Assembly: GCF_000022085.1 (NCBI RefSeq) | Contig: NC_011894.1 | Span: 4,455,001 to 4,519,000, forward strand | Source of the DNA: Methylobacterium nodulans ORS 2060 | Lineage (GTDB): Bacteria; Pseudomonadota; Alphaproteobacteria; Rhizobiales; Beijerinckiaceae | Length of the DNA stretch: 64,000 bases | Reading direction: 5' to 3' | Shown here: positions 22,367 through 29,700 of the stretch, piece after piece | Position numbering within the stretch: the first letter of the stretch is position 1 | How the letters are laid out: the number at the start of each line of letters is the position of its first letter | Translations under genes and position numbers: made by a program | The notes under the pieces: model-generated | The model's input: only the letters and a program-made list of their open reading frames with translations | Databases searched by the model: none | Told to the model about the DNA's origin: nothing

Positions 22367-23347
22367 TCAAGCCTGTTGGGGCTGATTTGGCGTCCAGAGG
22401 CGGTCCTGAGCGATGAGGCTGTTGGCCAGCACGGCGAGCTTGCGGGCCACGGCGATGATGGCGCACTTTGGCTTCTTGCCGTTGGCGATCAGGCGTTCGT
22501 GGAAGGCTTTCAGGCCGGCGTTGTGGCGGGCGGCCGAGAGCGCCGCGAGGTAGAGGACGCGGCGCACGGGCGGGCGGCCGCCCCAGATGACCCGCACGCC
22601 CTGGCGCGCGCCGGAATCGTCGGCGACCGGCGCCAGGCCCGCCAGCAGGCCGATCTGCCGGCTGCTGCAGGTGCCCAGCTCGGCCAGGCTGGCCACCAGG
22701 GTGGCCGCGATCGTGTCCCCGATCGAGGGGATCGAGACCAGGATGGCATGCCGCCGGGCCAGTCCGGGATCGGCCGCGATGAGCCGGCGGATCTCGCCGG
22801 CAAGGGCCTCGATGTCCGCGGCGATCCTGGCCAGACGGTCCTGGAACTGGCGGATCAGGAACGGGCTTGCGGCCGCGGCCAGCTGGTTCTTGAGGGCGGT
22901 TTGTTCGGCCACGGCGCTGTCGCGGGCCGCGACCAGTTCCTGGAGCGCTTCGAGCGCGTCCGAGGCCGGCGGGCGCTGCGGGGGGGCCATCACCGCGGCA
23001 AACTGCGCCAGCACGCGGGCATCGAGCCGATCGGTCTTGGCCCAGATGCCTTGCGCCTTGGCGAACATGCGCACCCGAAACGGATCGACGACGGCGACCG
23101 GCAGGCCCGAGGCATGCAGGCTGCGGCGGGTCTGGCGGTGCCACTTGCCGGTGGCCTCGACCACGACCAGCCCCAGAGCAAAGCGCCCAAGCCAGCGCTT
23201 GAGCTGCCGGATGCCGACCTCGGTATTGGCGAACCGCTGGGCTTGGCCGGAGGGGAGGACGTGGACGTCGAGCCAGCTCTTGCTGACGTCGATCCCCACG
23301 CTAGACTTGCCCGCGGTCTCTTGTTTGGACACTTCCTTGCCTTGCAT
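22367..23347 (-). CDS. IS110-family transposase/recombinase
   Basis: A 326-residue DEDD recombinase starting at ATG 23347. The N-terminal RuvC-like domain has GIDVSKSWLDV (first Asp), VVEATGKWH (Glu) and KTDRLDARVLAQF (last Asps). A coiled-coil middle follows (about 130-200), then the C-terminal Transposase_20 domain, SIPSIGDTIAATLVASLAE, with CSSRQIGLLAGLAPVADDSG holding the serine that acts in the strand exchange of this family. Length and motifs are complete. The enzyme joins DNA guided by a structured RNA from the element's own flank in studied members. Confidence 0.95.
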   Translation of the reverse strand: MQGKEVSKQETAGKSSVGIDVSKSWLDVHVLPSGQAQRFANTEVGIRQLKRWLGRFALGLVVVEATGKWHRQTRRSLHASGLPVAVVDPFRVRMFAKAQGIWAKTDRLDARVLAQFAAVMAPPQRPPASDALEALQELVAARDSAVAEQTALKNQLAAAASPFLIRQFQDRLARIAADIEALAGEIRRLIAADPGLARRHAILVSIPSIGDTIAATLVASLAELGTCSSRQIGLLAGLAPVADDSGARQGVRVIWGGRPPVRRVLYLAALSAARHNAGLKAFHERLIANGKKPKCAIIAVARKLAVLANSLIAQDRLWTPNQPQQA

Positions 23348-23898
23348 ACGGGACTTGCTCCCCAGCATCTGTTCAGGACAAGAGCCAGAGGGCGGCCGGA
23401 TCCTGCTTTCCCACGGTGCCAATCCTAGAGGGAGATCGATCCCGGCCGCCCGCGTCGCGGCCGGTGGCCACCGGCCGCGACGCACCTCACAGCTTGGTGC
23501 GCTGGTCGGCCCGTCAAACATGCAAGCGGGAGGAGGGGGTCGGAGCCCCTCTCATCGCGCCCCCATCCGCAAGGCGAAGCCATCGACCGGATGTCGGATG
23601 AGCTGACCACCGGCCTTTGCCGACCCTGACGGATGAGACCGTGGCTGTCCGAGCGCTGCCGCCTGCGGCTGCCAACCCCGGCCGTCAATCCCATGCTTGC
23701 TCAGCATGAGGGCCGGAGAGGGTGCCACGGCAGGGAGCGCTCATGTCACTGCGAGAGGTTGACCGATGGCCTCCGCATGGGGAGACAGGCCGTTCGCACC
23801 GTTGCGGTTTGTCCGCGCCGGGTCCACATCTCGATTGGCGCGAGGCGCCGTTCCCGGCCGGCCTTGAACCGGCGCTGAGAACCCGAAGGACCCTCCCG
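23348..23898. other. IS110 5' flank and upstream region of the Nfu gene
   Basis: 551 bp without a supported gene. The left half is the non-coding flank of the IS110 element and contains a perfect 32-nt palindrome (23452-23483). The right half should hold the promoter of the Nfu gene; no clear -35/-10 was seen. The transition between IS and chromosome cannot be placed by eye. Confidence 0.6.
23452..23483. repeat. perfect 32-nt palindrome in the IS110 flank
   Basis: gcgtcgcggccggtgg is followed directly by its exact complement, giving two 16-bp arms with no spacer, 105 bp upstream of the transposase start. It could form a strong RNA stem in a flank transcript or a subterminal site for the recombinase. 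Confidence 0.9.
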
Positions 23899-24462
23899 AT
23901 GTTCATCCAGACCGAAGCCACGCCGAACCCCACCACCCTCAAGTTCCTGCCCGGCCGGGTGGTGCTGACGGAGGGCACCTTCGAGGCCCGCAGCCCCGAT
24001 CAGGCCGCGCGCTCGCCACTCGCCCAGGCGTTGTTCGCCGTGCCGGGCGTGGCCGGCGTCTATTTCGGCCACGACTTCATCTCGGTCACCAAGGCCGAGG
24101 ACGGGCCGGAATGGCCGCAGGTGAAGCCCGCGGTGCTCGGCGCGATCATGGAGCATTTCCTGTCGGGTGCGCCGGTCCTGGAGGCCGGAGCCGCGGGCGA
24201 GGGGACCTCGGAGGAGTTCTTCGAGGAGGCCGACGCCGACACGGTCGCGACCATCAAGGACCTGCTGGAGACCCGCGTGCGCCCGGCCGTGGCGGGCGAC
24301 GGCGGCGACATCACCTTCCGGGGTTACCGCGAGGGCGTCGTCTACCTGGAGATGAAGGGAGCCTGCTCGGGCTGCCCGTCCTCCACCGCCACCCTGCGCC
24401 AGGGCGTGCAGAACCTCTTCCGCCACTTCCTGCCGGAGGTGCGCGAGGTCCAGTCGGTCTGA
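23899..24462 (+). CDS. Nfu-type iron-sulfur cluster scaffold (NifU C-terminal domain protein)
   Basis: A 187-residue protein that carries or transfers Fe-S clusters. The N-terminal Nfu domain is MFIQTEATPNPTTLKFLPG (residues 1-19) up to about 90. The C-terminal NifU-like domain (about 110-187) has RPAVAGDGGDITFRGY and the cluster ligands in GACSGCPSS (Cys156 and Cys159). This two-domain form is standard in alphaproteobacteria and mitochondria. The start at 23899 is preceded by gaaggacc. It stands alone, ahead of tsaB on the same strand. Confidence 0.95.
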   Translation: MFIQTEATPNPTTLKFLPGRVVLTEGTFEARSPDQAARSPLAQALFAVPGVAGVYFGHDFISVTKAEDGPEWPQVKPAVLGAIMEHFLSGAPVLEAGAAGEGTSEEFFEEADADTVATIKDLLETRVRPAVAGDGGDITFRGYREGVVYLEMKGACSGCPSSTATLRQGVQNLFRHFLPEVREVQSV

Positions 24463-24578
24463 CGGCTGTTCATAGCGGCTCCGCTTCGCGCTGACGGCGC
24501 CGGGCGCATGGGTTAACATGCCGGCTTAAAGAGCCGGGCGGGCGCTGCGTCATGCCCGGCGGGTGGAGTCGACGATCC

Positions 24579-25277
24579 TTGCGTATCCTGGCCATCGACA
24601 CGGCGCTCGAGACCTGTGCGGCCTGCATCTCCTCGGACGAGGATTCGGAGCCGCTGGCGCAGGAGAGCCTCGCGCTGCAGCGCGGGCATGCGGAGGCGCT
24701 GCTGCCGCTCGTGGAGCGGGTGGTGGCGCGGGTCGAAGGCGGCTTCTCGGCGCTCGACCGGGTCGCCGTGACGGTCGGGCCGGGGAGCTATACCGGGCTG
24801 CGCGTCGGCCTCGCGGCGGCCCGGGCGGTCGGGCTGGCCTGCGGCATCCCGGTCGTCGGCGTCACCACGCTCTCGGCGCTGCTCGCCCCGCTCCTCGCCT
24901 CCGGCGAGGACTTCCTGGGGCAGGGCTACCTTCTCGCCGCGGCGATCGACGCCAGGCACGGCCACGTCTATTTCCAGGCGCTCAGCCCCGACGGGGGCAT
25001 CGTGGTGCCGCCCGCCCTGATCCCGGTCGCGGAGGCCGTGCAGCATCTCGGCGCCGGCCCGGCGGCGCTCGCGGGCTCGGCGGCGCCCGCGCTCGCAGCG
25101 GCGGCGAATTCCGGCGGCGGCCACGCCGTCGTGCCGGAAGGGCATACGGCCCCCGAGATCGCCTGGGTCGCCTCGCTCGGCCTCGTCGCCGATCCCGAGC
25201 ATGCGCTGCCCCGCCCCCTCTATCTCCGCGGTCCCGACGCGCAACCGCAGGACCACGCGCGCCTGCCCCGGCGCTAG
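24579..25277 (+). CDS. tsaB: tRNA threonylcarbamoyladenosine biosynthesis protein TsaB
   Basis: Partner of TsaD in making t6A37 of ANN-decoding tRNAs. TTG 24579 (LRILAIDTALETCAAC) is preferred because a GGAG lies 10 bases upstream and the homologues begin here; an in-frame ATG at 24552 adds nine residues. The ASKHA-type N-terminus IDTALETC, the TVGPGSYTGLRVGLAAARA signature and GVTTLSALLA are present; the C-terminal half is variable, ending PLYLRGPDAQPQD. tsaD itself lies at 62617-63666. First of tsaB-rimI-plsC. Confidence 0.93.
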   Translation: MRILAIDTALETCAACISSDEDSEPLAQESLALQRGHAEALLPLVERVVARVEGGFSALDRVAVTVGPGSYTGLRVGLAAARAVGLACGIPVVGVTTLSALLAPLLASGEDFLGQGYLLAAAIDARHGHVYFQALSPDGGIVVPPALIPVAEAVQHLGAGPAALAGSAAPALAAAANSGGGHAVVPEGHTAPEIAWVASLGLVADPEHALPRPLYLRGPDAQPQDHARLPRR

Positions 25278-25281
25278 CCCC

Positions 25282-25764
25282 ATGTGGAACCCCTTCCGCA
25301 GCGCCGCCCCGACCGTCCACGTGGCACCGCTGCTGTCGGCCGATTGCGCCCCGGATCTCGCGGCTCTCCATGCCACCGGCTTCGCCCGGCCGTGGGAGAC
25401 GCACGAATTCGAGCAGATGCTCTGCGAGCGCAGCCACATCGCCCACGGGCTGATGCGCGGCCGCGACCTCGCGGGCTTCGTGCTGTCGCGGATCGTCGTC
25501 GACGAAGCCGAGATCCTCACCGTGGTGCTCGGGCCCGCCGCGCGCGGTGCGGGCCTGAGCCGGACCCTGCTCGCGACCCATCTGCGGGCCCTTGCCGATG
25601 CGGGTGCGCGTGCCGTGCATCTCGAAGTCGATGACGGCAATGCGGCGGCGCTCGCGCTCTACCGCCGCCTCGGCTTCACCGAGACCGGCCGGCGCGCCGG
25701 CTACTACCCGCGCCCGGACGGCACCAGGGCCGCGGCGCTGACCATGCGGGCGACGCTGGTGTGA
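25282..25764 (+). CDS. rimI: ribosomal protein S18-alanine N-acetyltransferase-like (RimI)
   Basis: A 160-residue GNAT acetyltransferase. The acetyl-CoA motif A region is ILTVVLGPAARGAGLSRTLLATHLRAL (R/Q-x-x-G-x-G/A form as RGAGLS), followed by HLEVDDGNAAALALYRRLGFTETGRRAGYY, the usual RimI C-terminal signature. The known target of RimI is the N-terminus of S18. It starts 4 bp after tsaB and its stop overlaps the next start (GTGA), so the three genes form a translationally coupled operon. RimI next to TsaB is a very common pairing. Confidence 0.92.
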   Translation: MWNPFRSAAPTVHVAPLLSADCAPDLAALHATGFARPWETHEFEQMLCERSHIAHGLMRGRDLAGFVLSRIVVDEAEILTVVLGPAARGAGLSRTLLATHLRALADAGARAVHLEVDDGNAAALALYRRLGFTETGRRAGYYPRPDGTRAAALTMRATLV

Positions 25765-26636
25765 TCGCCCCGGCCCGCATCCTGCGCCACGTCAAGACGG
25801 GCCTGCGCCTCCTCGTCTACGGCACGGCCTTCCTGCTCCTCGTCGGGCCGCACCGGCTCAGCCTCCGGCGGGGCGGGCGATTCGCAGGGCTTGCCCCGAT
25901 GCTCCTGCATCGGCTCTTCCTGGCGCTGTTCCAGGTGCGCGTGCGAGTGACCGGCACGCCGCCCGCCCCGGGCGAGGCGGCGCTCGTGCTCGCCAACCAC
26001 ATCTCCTGGCTCGACATCCCGGTGCTGGGCTCGCTGCGCCCGCTCTCCTTCGTGGCGAAGTCCGAGATCGCCGGCTGGCCGATCATTGGGCTGTTCGCGA
26101 GGCTCCAGCGCACGGTGTTCATCGACCGGGCCCGCAAGCGCCACACGGCGGTGGTCAACACCGAGCTGAGCCGCCGGCTCGCCGCCGGCGACGTGGTGGT
26201 GCTCTTCGCCGAGGGCACGACCGGCGACGGCAACCGCCTGCTGCCGTTCCGCGCCTCGCTCGTCGGCGCCGCCCGGGCGGCGCTCACCGATGGCGGTCTC
26301 GACGCGGTGCGGCTGCAGCCCCTCTGCATCGCCTATACGCGCCGCCACGGCCTGCCGCTCACCCGGCGCGAGCGCCCGGAGATCGCCTGGTACGGCGACA
26401 TGGAACTCGCTCCCCACCTCGCCGTGTTCCTGGAGCGCGGGCCGATCGACGCCGAGGTCGTCTGGGCCGAGCCCGTCACCTTCGCGGCCGGCACGAACCG
26501 GAAGGTGGCGACCGCGCTGGCGGAGGCCGCGGTCCGGCGCGCGCTGCGGCAGGCGGTGACCGGGCGGCCCGCCGCCGATCCCGCCGCGCCCGCGCCACTG
26601 GCCGGAGCGTCGGCGGCGCTCGCCGAGGCCCTCTGA
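25761..26636 (+). CDS. plsC: 1-acyl-sn-glycerol-3-phosphate acyltransferase (PlsC-like)
   Basis: A 291-residue membrane-associated acyltransferase that converts lysophosphatidate to phosphatidate, or acts in ornithine-lipid synthesis as OlsA does. GTG 25761 overlaps the rimI stop by 4 bp. The HX4D motif is NHISWLD (His80, Asp85), the glycerophosphate region is FIDRARKR, and EGTTGDGN is at 151-158 (EGT(R/T) motif). An N-terminal hydrophobic helix, LRLLVYGTAFLLLVG, anchors it. The C-terminus is Ala-rich. Phosphatidate synthesis is the default, OlsA the main alternative. Confidence 0.9.
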   Translation: MIAPARILRHVKTGLRLLVYGTAFLLLVGPHRLSLRRGGRFAGLAPMLLHRLFLALFQVRVRVTGTPPAPGEAALVLANHISWLDIPVLGSLRPLSFVAKSEIAGWPIIGLFARLQRTVFIDRARKRHTAVVNTELSRRLAAGDVVVLFAEGTTGDGNRLLPFRASLVGAARAALTDGGLDAVRLQPLCIAYTRRHGLPLTRRERPEIAWYGDMELAPHLAVFLERGPIDAEVVWAEPVTFAAGTNRKVATALAEAAVRRALRQAVTGRPAADPAAPAPLAGASAALAEAL

Positions 26637-26959
26637 GGCGCGGTCGCTCTCATCCCAACGGCCCGGGCTGCTGACGTAAGCCAAGTGCTGACGCAGCGGG
26701 CCGTTGACCCATCTCGAATTTTCGACACCAAGCCAAAGGCTTGGCGACAATGCGAGAGCGGAACCACCGGTCATGTCCAATGACCGTTGGTATCAACCAA
26801 ACCTTAACCCTGACGGCGGCTTAACTCGGTCGGTCGCGCGGCCGGTGCCGGTCCGCGGCCCTTACTTTCGACAGATTCGGGCGCGATCGAGGGCGAAACC
26901 GCTCAATCTGAGGACACACCAGGGGCCGGATTCGCCGCCCGGGACGTGAGGACGACTGC
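26637..26959. other. intergenic region before tolQ with dispersed repeat
   Basis: 323 bp between plsC and tolQ. It carries copy A of dispersed repeat family 2 (26652-26790) and a less GC-rich stretch, ccaaaccttaaccct, to its right that may belong to the tolQ promoter. A GGACG-rich stretch before tolQ provides the ribosome-binding site. No gene is supported here. Confidence 0.55.
26652..26790 (+). repeat. dispersed extragenic repeat family 2, copy A
   Basis: Similar to the reverse complement of 43573-43698. Shared words are gggccgttgacccat, tcgaat, ccaagcc, cgacaat and ggaacca with the same order and spacing. Arms caacggcccg (26656-26665) and cgggccgttg (26697-26706) are perfectly complementary around a 31-nt loop, and ccaagccaaaggcttgg forms a second small hairpin. 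Confidence 0.8.
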
Positions 26960-27676
26960 ATGAACCCCGCCGATGCCGTCCAGGCCCTGCCGGTCCACGA
27001 GATCACGCTGTTCGGCCTGTTCTGGCAGGCGCATTTCGTCGTCAAGGTCGTGATGCTGGGGCTGCTCGGCGCCTCGGTCTGGTGCTGGGCCATCATCGTC
27101 GACAAGACGCTGCTGTTCCGCCGCACCCGGGCCGAGATGGACGCCTTCGAGGAATCGTTCTGGTCCGGCCGCTCCCTCGAGGAGCTCTACCGCTCCTTCA
27201 ACGACAAGGCCCCGACCGGGCTCGGCGCGGTCTTCGTCGCCGCGATGCGCGAGTGGAAGCGTTCCTTCGAGGGCTCGGGCCGCTCGATCCACAGCCTCGG
27301 CCAGCGCATCGACAAGGTGCTCGACGTGACCATCCAGCGCGAGGTGGAGCGCCTCGAGTCGCGCCTGCTCTTCCTCGCCTCGATCGGCTCGGCCGGCCCG
27401 TATATCGGCCTGTTCGGCACGGTGTGGGGCATCATGACCGCCTTCACCTCCATCGCGGCCTCCAAGAACACCAGCCTCGCGGTAGTGGCGCCGGGCATCG
27501 CCGAGGCGCTCTTCGCAACCGCGATCGGCCTGTTCGCGGCGATTCCCGCCGTGCTCGCCTACAACAAGCTGCAGGCCTCGGTGGCCAAGGCGCAAGGCCG
27601 CCTCGAAGGCTTCGCCGACGAGTTCTCGGCGATCCTCTCGCGCCAAATCGACGAGCGCCTCGCGCTCGCCGCCTGA
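26960..27676 (+). CDS. tolQ: TolQ, Tol-Pal motor subunit
   Basis: A 238-residue inner membrane protein of the MotA/TolQ/ExbB family. It has three membrane helices: FWQAHFVVKVVMLGLLGASVWCWAIIV near the N-terminus, then a large cytoplasmic part, and the pair FLASIGSAGPYIGLFGTVWGI and FATAIGLFAAIPAVLAY. The proton-path region GLFGTVWGIM and ATAIGLFAAIPAV are conserved. With TolR it forms the stator that energises TolA for outer membrane constriction. First of tolQRAB; ybgC, the usual upstream thioesterase, is not present. Confidence 0.95.
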   Translation: MNPADAVQALPVHEITLFGLFWQAHFVVKVVMLGLLGASVWCWAIIVDKTLLFRRTRAEMDAFEESFWSGRSLEELYRSFNDKAPTGLGAVFVAAMREWKRSFEGSGRSIHSLGQRIDKVLDVTIQREVERLESRLLFLASIGSAGPYIGLFGTVWGIMTAFTSIAASKNTSLAVVAPGIAEALFATAIGLFAAIPAVLAYNKLQASVAKAQGRLEGFADEFSAILSRQIDERLALAA

Positions 27677-27707
27677 TCATCCTCCACGCGAGCCGGGACG
27701 ACGCATC

Positions 27708-28151
27708 ATGGGCATGGCCACCGGAGCGGCACAGGGCGGCGGACGCCGCCGGCGCGGGCGGCGGGGCGGCGCCATCAACGAGATCAACATGACGCCGTTC
27801 ATCGACGTCGTGCTGGTGCTCCTGATCATCTTCATGGTGGCGGCCCCGATGATGACGGTGGGCGTGCCCCTCGACCTGCCTCAGACCAAGGCCGCGCCGC
27901 TCAATTCCGACGCCAAGCCCGTCACCCTGTCGATTCGCCAGAGCGGCCAGGTCTTCCTCGGTGAGGACGAGCTCGCCGACGACGCGATCGTGGCGCGCCT
28001 CACCGCCACCGCCCGCGAGGGCTTCGACGAGCGCGTCTTCGTGCGCGGCGACAAGCGGGTCGATTACGGGCGCGTGGCGCAGGTGATGGCGATCGTGACC
28101 GGCGGCGGCTTCAAGCGGGTCGCCCTGGTGACCGAGCCCGACCAGCGATAG
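27708..28151 (+). CDS. tolR: TolR, Tol-Pal motor subunit
   Basis: A 147-residue ExbD/TolR protein. After a basic N-terminus (GGGRRRRGRRGG) the single membrane helix NEINMTPFIDVVLVLLIIFM carries the essential Asp (MTPFIDV), the likely proton carrier. The periplasmic domain follows, with VPLDLPQTKAAPLN and RVAQVMAIVTGGGFKRVALVTEP. It lies 31 bp after tolQ and 12 bp before tolA, consistent with one transcript. Confidence 0.95.
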   Translation: MGMATGAAQGGGRRRRGRRGGAINEINMTPFIDVVLVLLIIFMVAAPMMTVGVPLDLPQTKAAPLNSDAKPVTLSIRQSGQVFLGEDELADDAIVARLTATAREGFDERVFVRGDKRVDYGRVAQVMAIVTGGGFKRVALVTEPDQR

Positions 28152-28163
28152 GCGAGGCGCGGC

Positions 28164-29582
28164 GTGCCCCCCCTCAAACGGTCCGAGCCCGGCGTCTGGA
28201 TCTCGGGGCTGGCGCATGCGGCGCTGCTCGGCGCTGCGCTCTATGCGGCTGCGGCCCACGAGCTGCCGCAGGCCGAGGAGGGCGTGCCCGTCGAGGTCAT
28301 CACCGAGAACCAGTTCTCCGAACTCACCAAGGGCAGCCAGGACGGCGAGGCTCCGGCCAAGACGCCGCGTGCGGACCGCGTCGCGGACACGAAGCAGGAG
28401 CGCGACCCCGGCGAGGCCAAGACGGATGTCCCGACCCCGCCGACCCGTCCGCCCGAGATGAAGGTCGCCAGCGCCGAGGAGCCCCCGATGCCGCCCCTGC
28501 GGCCGGCCCTGGAGCAGCCCGCGCCCCTGCCGCCGAGCCGGCCCGACGACAGCGAGGCCCGCGAACAGGCGAGGGCGGAGGCCAAGGCGAAAGCGGACGC
28601 GGAAGCCAAGGCGAAGGCGGAAGCCCAGAAGGCCGAGGCCGCCCGTGCGGCCGCGGAGGCCGCGAAGGCCGCCGCGGAGGCCAAGGCCGCCGCCGCGAAG
28701 GCGGAAGCCCAGGCGAAGGCCCAGGCCGAAGCCAAGGCCAAGGCCGAGGCGGCCCGCCGCGAGGAACTGGCGCAGCTCATCGCCCGCGAGGAAGCCGAGG
28801 CGAAGGAGCAGGCGGCTCGCGAGGCGGCCGCCGCCAAAGCGCGCGCCGAAGCGAAGGCCAAGGCCGAGGCGAAGGCCCGCGCGGAGGCCCAGGCCAAGGC
28901 CGAGGCGGAGGCCAGGGCGAAAGCGGAAGCCCAGGCGAAGGCGGAGGCGGAAGCCAAAGCGCAGGCCGAGGCCAAGGCCGAGGCGGAGGCCAAGGCGAAG
29001 GCCGAAGCCAAGGCGGCAGCGGAGGCGAAGGCTGCTGCCGAGGCCAAAGCCAAGGCCGAGGCGGCGCGCGCCAAGGCGCTCGCGGAGGCCAAGGCCAAGG
29101 CCGCCGCCGAGGCGAAGGCGCGCCGTCAGGCCGAACTCGCCAACCAGTTCAATGCCGGCTCGATCCGCGACGTGCTGGCCTCCCGAGCCCCCGCGCAATC
29201 GACCGGCTCGACGGGCCGCGAGGTCCAGCGCACGGCGGCGCTCGGCACGACGACCGGCACCGCGGCGCGCCTCAACCCGAGCCAGCGCGACGCCCTCGTC
29301 GGCCTGCTCCAGCAGCAGATCGAGCGCTGCTACTCGGCCCCGCCCGGCGCCCAACAGGGCGTGGTGCTGCCCCAGCTCGACATCCGCCTGAACCCCGACG
29401 GCTCGCTCGGTGCCGACCCGCGCATCCTGCGGGCCGGCGGCAGCGCGGTCGACCGCTCGATCGCCGAGGCTGCCGTGCGGGCCGTGCGCCGCTGCGCGCC
29501 CTACCGCATCCCCGCCCAGTTCGCGCCCTTCTACAACGACTGGCGGGTGATCAATGCGGAGTTCGAGCTGCCGCGGGCTTAA
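28164..29582 (+). CDS. tolA: TolA, Tol-Pal energy transducer
   Basis: A 472-residue protein from GTG 28164: a short cytoplasmic N-terminus, one membrane helix (VWISGLAHAALLGAALYAAAA), and a Pro-rich linker. A very long Ala/Lys/Glu alpha-helical domain follows (about residues 130-325, AKAEAEAKA-type repeats). A C-terminal domain ends in RCAPYRIPAQFAPFYNDWRVINAEFEL, the usual TonB/TolA C-terminal fold. The helix spans the periplasm so the C-terminal domain can reach Pal or TolB. DNA of the helix region (28560-29130) is a decayed GCGGAGGCC-type repeat, prone to length change. Confidence 0.9.
   Translation: MPPLKRSEPGVWISGLAHAALLGAALYAAAAHELPQAEEGVPVEVITENQFSELTKGSQDGEAPAKTPRADRVADTKQERDPGEAKTDVPTPPTRPPEMKVASAEEPPMPPLRPALEQPAPLPPSRPDDSEAREQARAEAKAKADAEAKAKAEAQKAEAARAAAEAAKAAAEAKAAAAKAEAQAKAQAEAKAKAEAARREELAQLIAREEAEAKEQAAREAAAAKARAEAKAKAEAKARAEAQAKAEAEARAKAEAQAKAEAEAKAQAEAKAEAEAKAKAEAKAAAEAKAAAEAKAKAEAARAKALAEAKAKAAAEAKARRQAELANQFNAGSIRDVLASRAPAQSTGSTGREVQRTAALGTTTGTAARLNPSQRDALVGLLQQQIERCYSAPPGAQQGVVLPQLDIRLNPDGSLGADPRILRAGGSAVDRSIAEAAVRAVRRCAPYRIPAQFAPFYNDWRVINAEFELPRA
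28560..29130 (+). repeat. degenerate Ala-Lys-Glu coding repeat in tolA
   Basis: About 570 bp of short imperfect repeats built from gcc/gcg, aag and gag codons (units such as gccaaggccgaggcg) that code the TolA helix. Codon-level variation shows the array is old, but near-identical 9-12-bp words remain. Confidence 0.8.
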
Positions 29583-29628
29583 AGGGCGATGCCGAGATCA
29601 CCACGCTCAACGGACCTGCACGGGACCT

Positions 29629-29655
29629 CCTCTCCCGCGGGGGAGAGGGTCTTTT
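29629..29655 (+). terminator. rho-independent terminator between tolA and tolB
   Basis: Stem cctctccc / gggagagg with a 4-nt loop followed by gtctttt, 47 bp after the tolA stop. It would end much of the tolQRA transcript, so tolB may need readthrough or its own promoter. Confidence 0.75.
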
Positions 29656-29700
29656 CGCGCTCCGCACGAATTCCGCCTCCGTAACGGACCAGACGCCCCC

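Larger units (their letters stand above)
22353..23600 (-). mobile_element. IS110-family insertion sequence (ends approximate)
   Basis: One recombinase gene (22367-23347) with a long non-coding flank on its 5' side, as in IS110-group elements. No terminal inverted repeats or target duplication are expected in this family, so the ends are only estimated: left close to the end of the dispersed repeat (about 22353), right somewhere in 23500-23720. The transposase is intact, so the element may be active. Confidence 0.6.
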
